In this document: positions 9,541 to 18,015 of the stretch, in pieces
Position numbering within the stretch: the stretch's first letter is position 1
How the letters are laid out: each line of letters begins with the position of its first letter
IMG/VR virus record: IMGVR_UViG_3300020159_002266
Span: 1 to 45,340 of that record
Strand: one strand, 5' to 3'
From: a virus
DNA length: 45,340 nt
Notes under the pieces: model-generated
Seen by the model: the letters and a program-made list of their open reading frames with translations, nothing else
What the model was told of the DNA's origin: nothing
Databases searched by the model: none
Position numbers and translations under genes: made by a program

Positions 9541-10046
9541 TTAATGATGATGCTTTTGCCCGAATGGTTTCAGAGGATGTGAAGAATAAAATTTCTTCTC
9601 CTGAAAAAGGAATCCTTATGCATCCTGAAAACTGGAACAGATGGAAAGAGTCCCTCCTCCTGTTGGTTGACAATCTGGATAGACAGATTGAGTCTCTTGC
9701 ATCAGACGCAGACGCAGATGCAGAGCGATACTTATCAATGGGCAGGAGTGGCGAACGACTTGCCTCTACTGCTGCTCGTGACTATCAGTTCAGAATCAAG
9801 AAGATTGACAGATTTAAGTTTCATGTAAATCGTCGCCTTGATGAAGTTATGGTAATGATTGAAACAGGCGAAGTAAAAGAAGAAGACGGCTGGGAAAAGG
9901 CTGCATTTTTTGAAAACGCAATCTTTAGGCATAGGGCTCTTTTGCGAGAATTTGAACTTGAAGAAACGGCGATTGACAAAGCGCTCTGGGCTGTCCTTGA
10001 AGGCAAATGGGAATTTGACTCAATTGACTCAATTGACGAGGACTAA
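9537..10046 (+). CDS. Hypothetical helical protein
   Basis: The ATG at 9537 overlaps the preceding stop as ATGA. In-frame ATGs at 9519 and 9528 are alternatives, with GAAAGG just upstream. The 169-residue product is strongly acidic and helical. It contains a run of Asp-Ala pairs (SDADADAER) and ends in SIDSIDED. Nothing in it resembles a known catalytic site. Its overlap with the nuclease gene suggests a role in the same replication/recombination unit. Confidence 0.7.
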   Translation: MINDDAFARMVSEDVKNKISSPEKGILMHPENWNRWKESLLLLVDNLDRQIESLASDADADAERYLSMGRSGERLASTAARDYQFRIKKIDRFKFHVNRRLDEVMVMIETGEVKEEDGWEKAAFFENAIFRHRALLREFELEETAIDKALWAVLEGKWEFDSIDSIDED

Positions 10047-10050
10047 GTGC

Positions 10051-10084
10051 AAGTTGACAAAGACAAGTTCTTGTGTCTCAACTT
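10051..10084. other. Imperfect hairpin before the HNH gene
   Basis: Within the 60-base gap 10047-10106, AAGTTGA (10051-10057) pairs perfectly with TCAACTT (10078-10084). Inside, ACAAG (10063-10067) faces CTTGT (10070-10074). No T-run follows, so it is not a typical intrinsic terminator. It may be an RNA structure or a protein-binding dyad ahead of the GTG-started HNH gene. Confidence 0.4.
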
Positions 10085-10106
10085 AAATATGAACTAGACT
10101 CTGTTC

Positions 10107-10409
10107 GTGCGTCACAGGTCAAAGAAAAAAGAAGCGGAATACAGGCTCCGTAGGCCACTCGTAGAAAAACTCCTTGAAGAAAAGCCGCTCTGTGAAGCCT
10201 GTCCAGTATTTGCTCAACATGACGGGCTTGCAACATACATGCGTCGCCCCTCTCAGGATATTCACGAGATTGTTCGTCGCTCGCAAGGCGGCTCTATCCT
10301 TGACGAAGAAAACTTAATGGCTGTTTGCCGTCCTTGCCATACCCGTATTGGCAATTACCCTCAACTCGCATTTGACTTAGGTTTAGCCAAAAGGGGCTGG
10401 GAAAGATGA
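10107..10409 (+). CDS. HNH endonuclease
   Basis: The 100-residue protein has the zinc-containing HNH fold. The CxxC pairs are Cys29/Cys32 and Cys74/Cys77. The core is DIHEIV with His53, Asn69 in DEENL, and His78 in CRPCHTR. The GTG start at 10107 has no clear ribosome site; the frame is closed upstream by TAG. The stop overlaps the next gene's start as ATGA. Small HNH proteins near phage terminases often assist packaging, but some are selfish homing nucleases. It sits in an operon and not inside another gene, so a phage function is favoured. A packaging role is an inference. Confidence 0.85.
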   Translation: MRHRSKKKEAEYRLRRPLVEKLLEEKPLCEACPVFAQHDGLATYMRRPSQDIHEIVRRSQGGSILDEENLMAVCRPCHTRIGNYPQLAFDLGLAKRGWER

Positions 10410-10936
10410 GGTTAATGGGTCTTGACCTCTCGCTTTCATCAACTGGCATATCCATGGACGGAGTAACTAGCGTTATTCAATCTAAGGCAAAAGGTGCCGA
10501 GCGTCTTTCCGAGATAACTAAAAGCATATTGCACGAGTGTTTAGAAAATGAAATTTCTTGCGTGGTGATTGAGGGTTACTCTTTTGCCTCCCGAAGCGGT
10601 CAGGCTTTTAGTATTGGGGAACTGGGTGGCTGTGTTCGGATGACATTGTTTGAATGCAATATCCCGATTGTCGAAGTGCCTCCTACATGCCGTGCAAAGT
10701 TTGCAACTGGAAAAGGAAATGCCTCAAAGGGCGAAGTTATTTCTGCCATATCGGCAAAGACCGGAATCATCTTTAGTGGCGCTTCTGGAAACGACGAATG
10801 TGATGCATGGGTGCTTGAGCAAATGGCTTTAACTTATTTGGGTAAATCACAATATAAGTGGACAAAAGAGCAGTTATCTGCTCTTGACAAAATAGACTGG
10901 CTAGAAATTAAAGGAGTAAATAGTGACGAGGAATAA
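10406..10936 (+). CDS. RuvC-like Holliday junction resolvase
   Basis: The 176-residue protein shows the RNase H-like RuvC pattern. MGLDLSLSSTG carries Asp6/7, VVIEGYSFA carries Glu56, and the late acidic pair is in GNDECDAW (Asp130 and Asp133). These residues would bind two metal ions to cut four-way junctions. In phages this activity resolves branched DNA before packaging. The gene overlaps the HNH gene by 4 bases and the following gene by 14, so it is translationally coupled. Confidence 0.88.
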   Translation: MRLMGLDLSLSSTGISMDGVTSVIQSKAKGAERLSEITKSILHECLENEISCVVIEGYSFASRSGQAFSIGELGGCVRMTLFECNIPIVEVPPTCRAKFATGKGNASKGEVISAISAKTGIIFSGASGNDECDAWVLEQMALTYLGKSQYKWTKEQLSALDKIDWLEIKGVNSDEE

Positions 10937-11270
10937 CCCGATTAGTCAGGTTGAAATTGAGAGCGAATTGATGAGGCTCATGGAGTTTCTTGAAAGCGAG
11001 ACAGAGGCTTTTGAGACCCTTGCTACTGATATGGCAAAGAAAGAAGCCCTGTATAAATCCAACTGGGCGAAAGAATACCTTTCTGCAAAAGGCTCAATCA
11101 AGGAACGGGAAGCATGGGCTGATTATAAACTTGCCGATGAAAACTTTGACTTCAAGATTGCCGAAGCGCTTCTTAAATCAAAACGGGAAAAACTGCTATC
11201 TTTGCGTACATCAATAGACGCTCTTAGAACTCTTAACGCCAATGTGCGTGTACAGGTTGGTCATCACTAA
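10923..11270 (+). CDS. Conserved-looking helical phage protein, unknown function
   Basis: A GTG start at 10923 lies inside the end of the RuvC-like gene. The 115-residue product is almost entirely helical and charged, with probable coiled coil. Segments such as KEALYKSNWAKEYL and SIKEREAWADYK are followed by ALLKSKREKLLSLRTSIDAL and end in NANVRVQVGHH. I recall proteins of this shape beside recombination genes in other phages but cannot name a family. The TAATG overlap with the next gene indicates coupling. Confidence 0.75.
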   Translation: MTRNNPISQVEIESELMRLMEFLESETEAFETLATDMAKKEALYKSNWAKEYLSAKGSIKEREAWADYKLADENFDFKIAEALLKSKREKLLSLRTSIDALRTLNANVRVQVGHH

Positions 11271-12043
11271 TGAAAATATCAAAAGATTTACTCCCGCTTG
11301 CTCTTCCCATTGAAGACCTTAAGCCTCTTCAGAAAAACCCTAGAAAAGGCAATGTTGAAGCAATTATGTCTTCATACAAAGAATTTGGTCAGATGAAACC
11401 AATTGTGGTTAGACCAGAGGGTGATGGGACATACGTAGTTATTGCTGGAAATCACCAACTTCAGGCTGCAAAGAATTTAGGTTGGGAAAAAATTGCAGCA
11501 GTCCAGATGAATGTCAATGAAGAAAAAGCCGTTGCTTTTGCTCTTGCAGATAACCGAACGATGGAACTTGGCCATACAGATAATTCAATGCTTAACGACA
11601 TGGTCGTTGACATGTGGGATGACTTCCCAGAACTTTTTGAAGGTCTTGGTTGGGACGAGTTTGAACTTGCGGCAATTGAAGAAAGCCAATTTGCATCAGA
11701 AGAAACCTCGCCTATTTCTGATGGTTATTTTACTCCCGTAATGGTCAATAGCCCTCCACAAGCACCTATCAATATTACTGTTGAAGAGAATGAAGATGGG
11801 GATAGGAGAATAGTTGCTGGCAAGGACATGGACCATAATCAAGTTGCTATTTCTGGTAGCACCATTGTTTCTCCAGGTTCTGCTCCGCAAGCCGTTGTTC
11901 AATACACAATAGTTTTTGATAACCCAGACCAACAACGCCGTTGGTATGACTTTGTTCGTTATCTGAGAAATGACCCTGGCATTTCTGGAACAACAACTGC
12001 CGAGAAGTTGATTGATTTTATTGATATGCACACAGAGGTTTAA
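11270..12043 (+). CDS. ParB-like (ParB/Srx fold) protein
   Basis: The 257-residue protein starts with a ParB N-terminal domain. It has IEDLKPLQKNPRKGN, then an FGQMKPIVVR segment, and the key AGNHQLQAAKNLGW motif corresponding to GxHR-x-A of ParB. A helical part (ALADNRTMELGHTD) follows. The C-terminal half (QYTIVFDNPDQQRRWYDFVRYLR) is a separate domain I do not recognise. ParB-type domains bind CTP and DNA, and phage relatives often associate with methyltransferases or PAPS-reductase-like proteins. The nearby PAPS-reductase-like gene fits that pattern. Confidence 0.85.
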   Translation: MKISKDLLPLALPIEDLKPLQKNPRKGNVEAIMSSYKEFGQMKPIVVRPEGDGTYVVIAGNHQLQAAKNLGWEKIAAVQMNVNEEKAVAFALADNRTMELGHTDNSMLNDMVVDMWDDFPELFEGLGWDEFELAAIEESQFASEETSPISDGYFTPVMVNSPPQAPINITVEENEDGDRRIVAGKDMDHNQVAISGSTIVSPGSAPQAVVQYTIVFDNPDQQRRWYDFVRYLRNDPGISGTTTAEKLIDFIDMHTEV

Positions 12044-12226
12044 GTGAAAATTCATAACCCTGACAATATTTACGACCTGCAGTCGGTTCTTACTCAACTT
12101 ATTCGCAGCAAACGAAAAGCACGCACTGAATCTGTTTTGTTGAGCAACTCTCTTATGCACGATATTGCTAAACGAATTATTTATCTTGAGAACAAGATTC
12201 AAGAACTAGAGGCAGATAATGACTAA
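12044..12226 (+). CDS. Small hypothetical protein
   Basis: A GTG start directly follows the ParB-like stop. The 60-residue product is helical and basic in the middle (LIRSKRKARTES), ending in the acidic coil LENKIQELEADND. It overlaps the PAPS-reductase-like gene by 8 bases. The tight packing on both sides supports a real gene. The function is unknown; a small partner of its neighbours is possible. Confidence 0.6.
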   Translation: MKIHNPDNIYDLQSVLTQLIRSKRKARTESVLLSNSLMHDIAKRIIYLENKIQELEADND

Positions 12227-13358
12227 GCAGAGAATGTTTCTTAACATTAGTTGCGTTGATGCTGCCAGACAGAGGATAAGACATGTCTATGATACTTTTG
12301 ATACTGTTTGCGTTCAGTTTTCTGGAGGAAAAGACAGCACAGCGGTTCTTTACTTGGCTAAAGAAATTCATGAAGAACGAGGACTTGGACCGGTAAAAGT
12401 AATCTTCCGCGACGAAGAACTTGTCAGTCCTGCTATTTACGAATACGTCAATAAGGTCAGACAGTACGACTGGGTTGACATGGAGTGGTATTGCCTTCCA
12501 GTTCCCCAAGAAGTATGGGTTCTTGGTATTCGGCAGAACATTTTGACATGGGATTCTCAGCGTGCTGAAAAGGGAGAACTTGTCAGGGAAATGCCACCTT
12601 GGTCAATTAACGCATCTCACTTTGGACTTCCTATGGGCGAGCCTCTTCCTGAGATTATTGACTACTACACGATGCAGGGCAAAACAGGCAGTGTCGCTTT
12701 TGTTACTGGCGTACGGGCGAATGAGTCAATGGTTCGCTACAGGTCCTTGGTGCAGAAAGTACACGAAAACTACATTGCCACGCCTTTTAAAATGAAGCGT
12801 TCAATACCGATGAAATTTGCAAAAGTTATTTACGACTGGCAGATAGATGACGTAATGAAGTTTATTGCCGAAGAACACGGCGCAGAGTATTGCGAGTACT
12901 ACGACCTTGCAGCCATGACTGGCTCAAACACCCGAGTTGGCGTTCCTCTCCACGGTGTCGCTATTAGGCGCATAGGAGACCTTGTAGCGACTGAGCCGGA
13001 CTTCTACGACAGATTGTGGGAGATATGGCCTGATATCGACGCTCAGAGGCGCTGGTGGAAAGAATTTGACATGGAGAAGTACATAGATGGTTACGCCATA
13101 GATGGATTTGAGGGTGCCAAGAGATGTGTTGAAGATAATACTTCTGACGAACACGACAGGAGACGAGGGTTTGCCTATATTGCCGACTTCAGGCGCAAAC
13201 ACATTAGAGACCCGTATTCGTATCCGATGAACTGGCTTATTAGAAATCTTTTGCTTGGAGAAATATCAATTGCCTCTGCAGCACCAGTTGGTCCAAAAAC
13301 AAAAGCAGATACGCTGAGGCAGAAGGCAGCACAACAGGAGTTGGATAACAATGAATAA
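12219..13358 (+). CDS. PAPS reductase / IbrA-like ATP-pyrophosphatase
   Basis: The 379-residue protein has the PP-loop signature SGGKDS at 35-40 followed by TAVLYLA, typical of the PAPS reductase superfamily (PF01507). Members include CysH, DndC and IbrA. VIFRDEELVSPAIYEYV and FVTGVRANESMVRYRSL are also consistent. It is larger than CysH and lacks an obvious C-terminal CysH cysteine motif. It lies between two ParB-like genes and overlaps the second by 8 bases, which is the IbrA-IbrB arrangement. The enzyme probably adenylates or transfers sulfur to an unknown substrate, or has a regulatory role. Assimilatory sulfate reduction is unlikely. Confidence 0.85.
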   Translation: MTKQRMFLNISCVDAARQRIRHVYDTFDTVCVQFSGGKDSTAVLYLAKEIHEERGLGPVKVIFRDEELVSPAIYEYVNKVRQYDWVDMEWYCLPVPQEVWVLGIRQNILTWDSQRAEKGELVREMPPWSINASHFGLPMGEPLPEIIDYYTMQGKTGSVAFVTGVRANESMVRYRSLVQKVHENYIATPFKMKRSIPMKFAKVIYDWQIDDVMKFIAEEHGAEYCEYYDLAAMTGSNTRVGVPLHGVAIRRIGDLVATEPDFYDRLWEIWPDIDAQRRWWKEFDMEKYIDGYAIDGFEGAKRCVEDNTSDEHDRRRGFAYIADFRRKHIRDPYSYPMNWLIRNLLLGEISIASAAPVGPKTKADTLRQKAAQQELDNNE

Positions 13359-13902
13359 TATTGAGATGGTTAAATTCAGTGACTTGGTAATTGCTCCGTT
13401 TAAAGCAACGTACATTCTTAGGCCAGACCTTCTTACCTTGTCAGCGTCTCTTAGAGACCTGGGTTTCATAGTGCCTGTAATTATTCAAAAGTCAACAAAT
13501 GTTGTGATAGATGGAAACGAGCGCGTATTGATTGCGCAGAATCAAAAGTCAATCTCAAAGATTGTTGGCGAAGAATGCCCTGTCATTAAAATTGAATGTG
13601 ACAATCTTGAAGCACAGATGTTGCACCTTAGATTGAATCGGTCTAGGGGTACTTTGTTGGCAAAACCAACATCGCAAATTATTAGAAATCTTGTCAAATC
13701 TCACAAGTATGAAAAGGCTGAACTTGGTGCGCTACTGCAAATGAAGAGCGATGAACTCCAATTATTGATTGACGGTTCGCTTCTTAAGCAGAGAAAAATT
13801 TCTCAACATACGTATTCTCGGGCTTGGGTTCCGGTTGAAGCAGATGCAAAAATAACTGAAATTCAGATGTCAATAGAAAAACCACCCAATGCGGACAGAT
13901 AA
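13351..13902 (+). CDS. ParB-like protein, IbrB-like partner
   Basis: The 183-residue protein has a short ParB-like domain. LVIAPFKATYILRPD is followed by LRDLGFIVPVIIQ, the motif VVIDGNERVLIAQ, and LHLRLNRSRGT. The motif order matches ParB N-terminal domains, and the size fits IbrB-type proteins. The start overlaps the PAPS-reductase-like stop (ATGAATAA), so the two are almost certainly made together. Residues after about 120 are helical and could bind DNA. The call rests on motif reading plus neighbourhood. Confidence 0.75.
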   Translation: MNNIEMVKFSDLVIAPFKATYILRPDLLTLSASLRDLGFIVPVIIQKSTNVVIDGNERVLIAQNQKSISKIVGEECPVIKIECDNLEAQMLHLRLNRSRGTLLAKPTSQIIRNLVKSHKYEKAELGALLQMKSDELQLLIDGSLLKQRKISQHTYSRAWVPVEADAKITEIQMSIEKPPNADR

Positions 13903-13908
13903 ATTTCC

Positions 13909-13914
13909 TATAAT
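13909..13914 (+). promoter_or_regulatory. Candidate -10 box ahead of the structural operon
   Basis: TATAAT lies 32 bases before the ATG of the 78-residue basic protein, in the gap between the ParB-like gene and the neck/tail genes. No good -35 hexamer is found at 16-18 bases upstream. It is offered as a plausible but weak sigma70-type site. Confidence 0.35.
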
Positions 13915-13945
13915 GTACAATTAGGCTACCTACAGAGGAGACTCT

Positions 13946-14182
13946 ATGAAAATTTGGAAAAGAACTGGCATCAAGCCTCAAGTAACCGCTTACCCTCAGA
14001 AAACCAGAGGTGGAAGAGGTGGTCGCGCTCAGCGTGCTGGCAGACTCCGTAGAATGGCACGTGCTGCTGCTGCTGGTGCAAACGCGGCTATTGGTCGTGG
14101 TGGTGCAAGAGAAGAAACAGTCGGCGACATTATTAAAGAAACTGGACGCGGCATCCTAAACCGGTTTAGAAGAAATAGATAA
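13946..14182 (+). CDS. Small Arg/Gly-rich basic protein
   Basis: The ATG at 13946 follows a strong GAGGAG site. The 78-residue product is very basic: RGGRGGRAQRAGRLRRMARAA in the middle, an Ala-rich helix, and RNRFRRNR-like residues at the end. Such composition suggests nucleic-acid binding or contact with packaged DNA, but no family is recognised. It is the first gene of the neck and tail operon, which points to a structural or assembly role. Confidence 0.7.
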   Translation: MKIWKRTGIKPQVTAYPQKTRGGRGGRAQRAGRLRRMARAAAAGANAAIGRGGAREETVGDIIKETGRGILNRFRRNR

Positions 14183-14208
14183 TTTCTACCCGTAATGGGG
14201 GGTAATCA

Positions 14209-15093
14209 ATGCTTGTAACTCAGCAAGACCTTGTCACGTATATGGATATTTCTTTATCCTTGAGGCAGCAGGACGCTGCCGATATTGTGCTGTCTGGTCT
14301 TCAGTCAGAACTTGAATCGTATTTAAGAAGACCCATAGAGGTCACCGAGTTCACTGAAGAGTACATAGTTCCGGCAGATTACCTAGCGTCTCCCATGTCG
14401 TCCTTCTTTTATCAAAGAAATCTTGAGTCATCTTTTAATACTTCAAGCGGAAACTCAAATCAGACTGTCACAAACTATGCGATGCCTCCGGAAACTATTT
14501 ACTTAAGAAATTCTCCAGTTTCAAAAGTTAATAGCGTGATGATAAACAATCAGTGGACAACGCCTACTTACCTAGGAGAAGCAGTTAGAAGAGAAGGCTC
14601 AATTACTAACGCTTCATATTCGGCGGGAAAAATTACATATACATCAGTAGGGCATAAATTAACTGTTGGTCTTTATTTGACTGTTGAGGGAATGGCCCCT
14701 GATGGTTACAACGTTTCAAGAAACAAGATTGTTGAAGTAGAAGGAAATACTTTTACTGTATTGTCTTCAAACCCCGGTTCTGTTACTGATTCAAGTGGTA
14801 CGTATTTTGCAATTGGAACAAATTATGTTGTTCGCAGATATGGAATAGATATTTTTAACATGGTTAGTGGAGACACGGTTACCGTTAACTATGACGCTGG
14901 TCTTGATGGAGACGCGATTCCATTCTTTAAACTTTTAATACTTAGAGCAGCAACAAGAGAAATGCAGAATATGCACGACGACGTTGTCGGTATTAAAGAT
15001 ATTCAGACAAGAAACGTTGCTCCTCTTGAAACAGGTTTTACCGAAAGAGAACTTCTATCTGTAAAAAAATACAGAAGAAATAGAGTTTCTTAA
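14209..15093 (+). CDS. Head-tail connector (neck) protein
   Basis: The 294-residue protein starts with a helical segment typical of gp6-like head-tail adaptors. QQDLVTYMDISLSLRQQDAADIVLSG is followed by ELESYLRRPIE. A C-terminal helix (FKLLILRAATREMQNM) resembles the same fold. The central 150 residues, from about 60 to 220, are an insertion of beta character rich in Ser and Thr. Its place directly before the tail completion genes fits a neck adaptor. GGGG upstream of the ATG may serve as the ribosome site. Confidence 0.75.
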   Translation: MLVTQQDLVTYMDISLSLRQQDAADIVLSGLQSELESYLRRPIEVTEFTEEYIVPADYLASPMSSFFYQRNLESSFNTSSGNSNQTVTNYAMPPETIYLRNSPVSKVNSVMINNQWTTPTYLGEAVRREGSITNASYSAGKITYTSVGHKLTVGLYLTVEGMAPDGYNVSRNKIVEVEGNTFTVLSSNPGSVTDSSGTYFAIGTNYVVRRYGIDIFNMVSGDTVTVNYDAGLDGDAIPFFKLLILRAATREMQNMHDDVVGIKDIQTRNVAPLETGFTERELLSVKKYRRNRVS

Positions 15094-15539
15094 TGGCTTA
15101 TATAATTCGCGTGCAAACCGATTACCTTGGAAGCAAAGCAATAGCGTACATAGAAAAAATTGAACACGCAGCGCAAAATTTAAAACCCGTATTAAGAAAA
15201 GCAAAAGACAATCTAGAAAAAGAATACGTAGACCATTTTTTATCAAATGGTGGCGGCACCTGGAAACCTCTTGACCCAGAATATGGAACATGGAAAGCCT
15301 CAAGATATCCAGGGGCACCAACCTTGATTCGTACCGGAGAATTATTCCAATCAGTTTCAAAATTAGAAACTGACAAACTAGAAGATATGTCAGCAACATT
15401 TAGCGTCAACTCAGAAGTTGCCAGTTTTCATCAATTTGGAACATGGAGTATGCCTAAAAGAGAACTCATATTTGAACCTCCTATGTTTGCCAGACAATTT
15501 GCTGAAGACCTTGCTGACCATATTGAAGGAGAAATTTAA
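15093..15539 (+). CDS. Tail completion / virion morphogenesis protein (Mu G or HK97 gp10 type)
   Basis: The 148-residue protein has the spaced motif set of this family. It contains GGGTWKPLDPEYGTWK, LIRTGELFQSV, SVNSEVASFHQFGTW, and the final PKRELIFEPP corresponding to the RPF(L/I) motif. Proteins of this type sit at the neck and connect head to tail. The gene is joined by TAATG overlaps to both neighbours. The residue pattern is clear even though the overall sequence is diverged. Confidence 0.82.
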   Translation: MAYIIRVQTDYLGSKAIAYIEKIEHAAQNLKPVLRKAKDNLEKEYVDHFLSNGGGTWKPLDPEYGTWKASRYPGAPTLIRTGELFQSVSKLETDKLEDMSATFSVNSEVASFHQFGTWSMPKRELIFEPPMFARQFAEDLADHIEGEI

Positions 15540-16126
15540 TGGAAGTCATGTATGGGGCTCATTTTCCCAAAACCTACGTAACTGAATACTTAAAACAAGA
15601 TATTCCGGAAAGAATTATTGATTACAGAAATGCCTGGAATCTTGACGACACTGTACTTCCGTCTCCAGTCTCGTATTTTGTTTATGAACCAATTGCTCTA
15701 GATTCTTGGCCGACAATTATCACGGTCGTCATGTCAACAAACTCTATGACAAGAATTGGTTATGAATCATCAAATCCTCTTTACAGAGTTTCCTACGCAA
15801 TGAGAACTTACGTATGGGTTAGGACTGAACAGTCTGAACCCGCAACCATGATGCGAGACAGGCTTACTACTGTTGTTCGTACCGCTTTGCTTGACTATCC
15901 ATGCTTAACAGCAGTTGACCCTGCAAATTACTTCAAGGTTGAAATCGACGAGTCAACAATGCAGGAACAGTTTTCTGATTTAACTTTACTAAAAGGCGAC
16001 AGGGTTCTTGCCGGTGCTTATTTATCTTATACCCTTAACATAGATGAAGTAATAGGCCGTAGAAACCGTGGAATATTTAGTGAAAAAGAAATTATCTACG
16101 AACAATTGTCTTTTTTGCCAGATTGA
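15539..16126 (+). CDS. Probable tail terminator / neck protein
   Basis: The 195-residue protein overlaps the previous stop by one base. It has mixed alpha/beta character with regularly spaced strands (YRVSYAMRTYVWVRT, then YFKVEIDEST, and GAYLSYTLNIDEV). A helix, MMRDRLTTVVRTALLD, lies between them. This pattern and its position between the tail completion protein and the sheath match tail terminators (gpU-like), which cap the tube end. I assign it by position and shape, not by a signature motif. Confidence 0.65.
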   Translation: MEVMYGAHFPKTYVTEYLKQDIPERIIDYRNAWNLDDTVLPSPVSYFVYEPIALDSWPTIITVVMSTNSMTRIGYESSNPLYRVSYAMRTYVWVRTEQSEPATMMRDRLTTVVRTALLDYPCLTAVDPANYFKVEIDESTMQEQFSDLTLLKGDRVLAGAYLSYTLNIDEVIGRRNRGIFSEKEIIYEQLSFLPD

Positions 16127-16163
16127 TTGTTGTACACTAACTATTTGAGTATCAGGAGTATTT

Positions 16164-16514
16164 ATGACGCATGAACATGGATTTCAAAAAATTAAAAATG
16201 ACCTGTCGTTTGATTGCGATGGAAGCCACGTTGTGCTTGAAAACGTTTCTGGAAGAACACTTTTTGCTGGCGGCGCAAGCCTTTTCCCTGGCGACAGGGG
16301 TTTTTATTGTGGGCAAGACGCAAAAATTGACAAATTTATTAAAGAGAATAAATTAAAAGTTGCTGAAGAACATTCAGCAAAACCAAAGCCTCGGAAGCCT
16401 AAGGAAGAAAAATCGGAAGAAACTTATGCAACAGTTGCAGACGTTGATGCCGAAGCATCTGTACAATTAGGTTCATCCGAAGATGACATTGCACCATCAA
16501 CTGAGCAATCATAA
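16164..16514 (+). CDS. Hypothetical protein before the tail sheath
   Basis: An AGGAG site precedes the ATG at 16164. The first 70 residues look folded (HVVLENVSGRTLFAGG, then SLFPGDRGFYCG). The last 45 are a Lys/Pro/Glu-rich then acidic disordered tail (PKPRKPKEEKSEE). Its place between neck and sheath suggests a structural or assembly protein. No family is recognised. Confidence 0.7.
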   Translation: MTHEHGFQKIKNDLSFDCDGSHVVLENVSGRTLFAGGASLFPGDRGFYCGQDAKIDKFIKENKLKVAEEHSAKPKPRKPKEEKSEETYATVADVDAEASVQLGSSEDDIAPSTEQS

Positions 16515-16532
16515 ACAACGGAGAGAGGTCAC

Positions 16533-18002
16533 ATGCCTGGAGTAGTTATAACCACAGCAGTACGCACTGGTCCAACAAGCGACACAGTTCGCGAGTCTTC
16601 GCAAGCCTTTTTTCTTGGTCTTGCAGAGAAGGGTCCAACAGATGAGGCAGTTCTCGTACTGAGCCTTGCCGAGTTTGAAGAGAAGTTTGGCGGATATGTT
16701 ACATATGCATATCTGCACCCAACAGTTCAGGCGTTCTTTGAAGAAGGTGGCACGCAGTGCTACGTCGCAAGAGTCGTCGGTCCTGATGCAGTAACACCGA
16801 CTCAGGTATTGAACAACGGCGCTGGTACTCCAGCAGCAGCAATTACCATGACCCCCAATGGTCCTGGCGACTGGTCAGACAACCTTGAGATTCAAGTACT
16901 TGCAACAGATGCTAAAAGAAATATTAAGTTCTGGTATAACGGCGAACAAGTTTATTCAACAGGCCTAAAGTCAACAAACGATGAACTCGTAAACGCAATC
17001 AACAACAGCGCTGTTGCGGCAAACTATGCAACCGCAGTTAAGTCTGGAGAAACAATTGTTGCCGCAAAGGCAAAAACCGCATTTACCGGCGGTGACGATG
17101 ACAGAACAGAAAACACAGTTGACGAGACTCCATTTGCTGCTTATACAGACGCTCTTGAGTTGTTCAGCGATTCTTTTGGACCTGGTGCAGTTTCTTGCCC
17201 AGAAACGCACGGAATCAATGCCGCCCTCATTGCTCACGCAAACCAGTACAGCAGAGTTGCAATCTTGCACATTGCTTCTGGCGATGACGCTGATGATGCA
17301 AAAGATGCAGCAGACGACCTCACTGGGGAAACGGGTGCAGAGCATGCAGCCCTTTACTTCCCATGGGTTTACATCCCAACAAACATCACGGGCGTAAACA
17401 GACTTATTCCACCAGACGGTTTTGTTGCAGGCGCAAGAGCATCGGCACATAATGGTGTTGGTCCACACCAACCTGCTGCTGGCGCAATTGCCGCAGGAAG
17501 ATTTGTTAACGGAGTAGAGACAGACATCAACAAGACAACCGGAGACGACCTTGATGACAACTACGTCAATGCTATTCGTGTAATTGCAAATGGTGTTCGC
17601 GTGTATGGAGCACGGTCTCTTTCTACAGACACTGAGAACTTCAGATTCATTAGCGTTCAAGACACAGTAAACACGGTTGTTCACAGAGCAAGTCGTTCAA
17701 TGGAAGACTTGCTGTTCTCGCCAATTGATGGAAGAGCCGCATTGTTCACAGAAATTCAAGGTCGCTTGAAGTCAATTTGTGAAATTCTTGCAAAAGAAGG
17801 CGCTTTGTACCCAGCATATGATGGAAACAACAAACTCATTGATGCCGGATTCACTGTAAAGTGCGATTCTTCAATCAACACAACAGCACAACTTGCCGAA
17901 GGCAAAGTAACTGCTCAAGTTGGTTTGAGAGTGGCACCAATCGGTGACAAGATTGAAGTAACAATCATCAAATCAAATCTCACTGGTTCAGTGACGGTAT
18001 AA
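16533..18002 (+). CDS. Tail sheath protein
   Basis: The 489-residue protein opens like other contractile sheaths (MPGVVITTAVRTGP, then FFLGLAEKGPTDEAVLV). It shows FGGYVTYAYLHPTVQAFFEEGGTQCYVARVVG, the typical sheath N-terminal domain. The C-terminal part has NAIRVIANGVRVYGARSL, FISVQDTVNTVVHRASRSMEDL and a final strand-rich segment with VAPIGDKIEVTI. It polymerises around the tube and contracts at infection. It is followed within 14 bases by the tube gene, as is standard, and has a good GGAGAGG ribosome site. Confidence 0.93.
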   Translation: MPGVVITTAVRTGPTSDTVRESSQAFFLGLAEKGPTDEAVLVLSLAEFEEKFGGYVTYAYLHPTVQAFFEEGGTQCYVARVVGPDAVTPTQVLNNGAGTPAAAITMTPNGPGDWSDNLEIQVLATDAKRNIKFWYNGEQVYSTGLKSTNDELVNAINNSAVAANYATAVKSGETIVAAKAKTAFTGGDDDRTENTVDETPFAAYTDALELFSDSFGPGAVSCPETHGINAALIAHANQYSRVAILHIASGDDADDAKDAADDLTGETGAEHAALYFPWVYIPTNITGVNRLIPPDGFVAGARASAHNGVGPHQPAAGAIAAGRFVNGVETDINKTTGDDLDDNYVNAIRVIANGVRVYGARSLSTDTENFRFISVQDTVNTVVHRASRSMEDLLFSPIDGRAALFTEIQGRLKSICEILAKEGALYPAYDGNNKLIDAGFTVKCDSSINTTAQLAEGKVTAQVGLRVAPIGDKIEVTIIKSNLTGSVTV

Positions 18003-18015
18003 CGGGAGAATATAA

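Noticed and set aside
10054-10059. TTGACA as a -35 box before the HNH gene
   Set aside because: No matching -10 hexamer lies at 16-18 bases; the sequence is better explained as part of an inverted repeat.
16971-17684. Long 237-codon minus-strand frame opposite the sheath gene
   Set aside because: It has a Cys/Asn/Val-rich composition typical of antisense noise and lies fully within a confident sheath gene.
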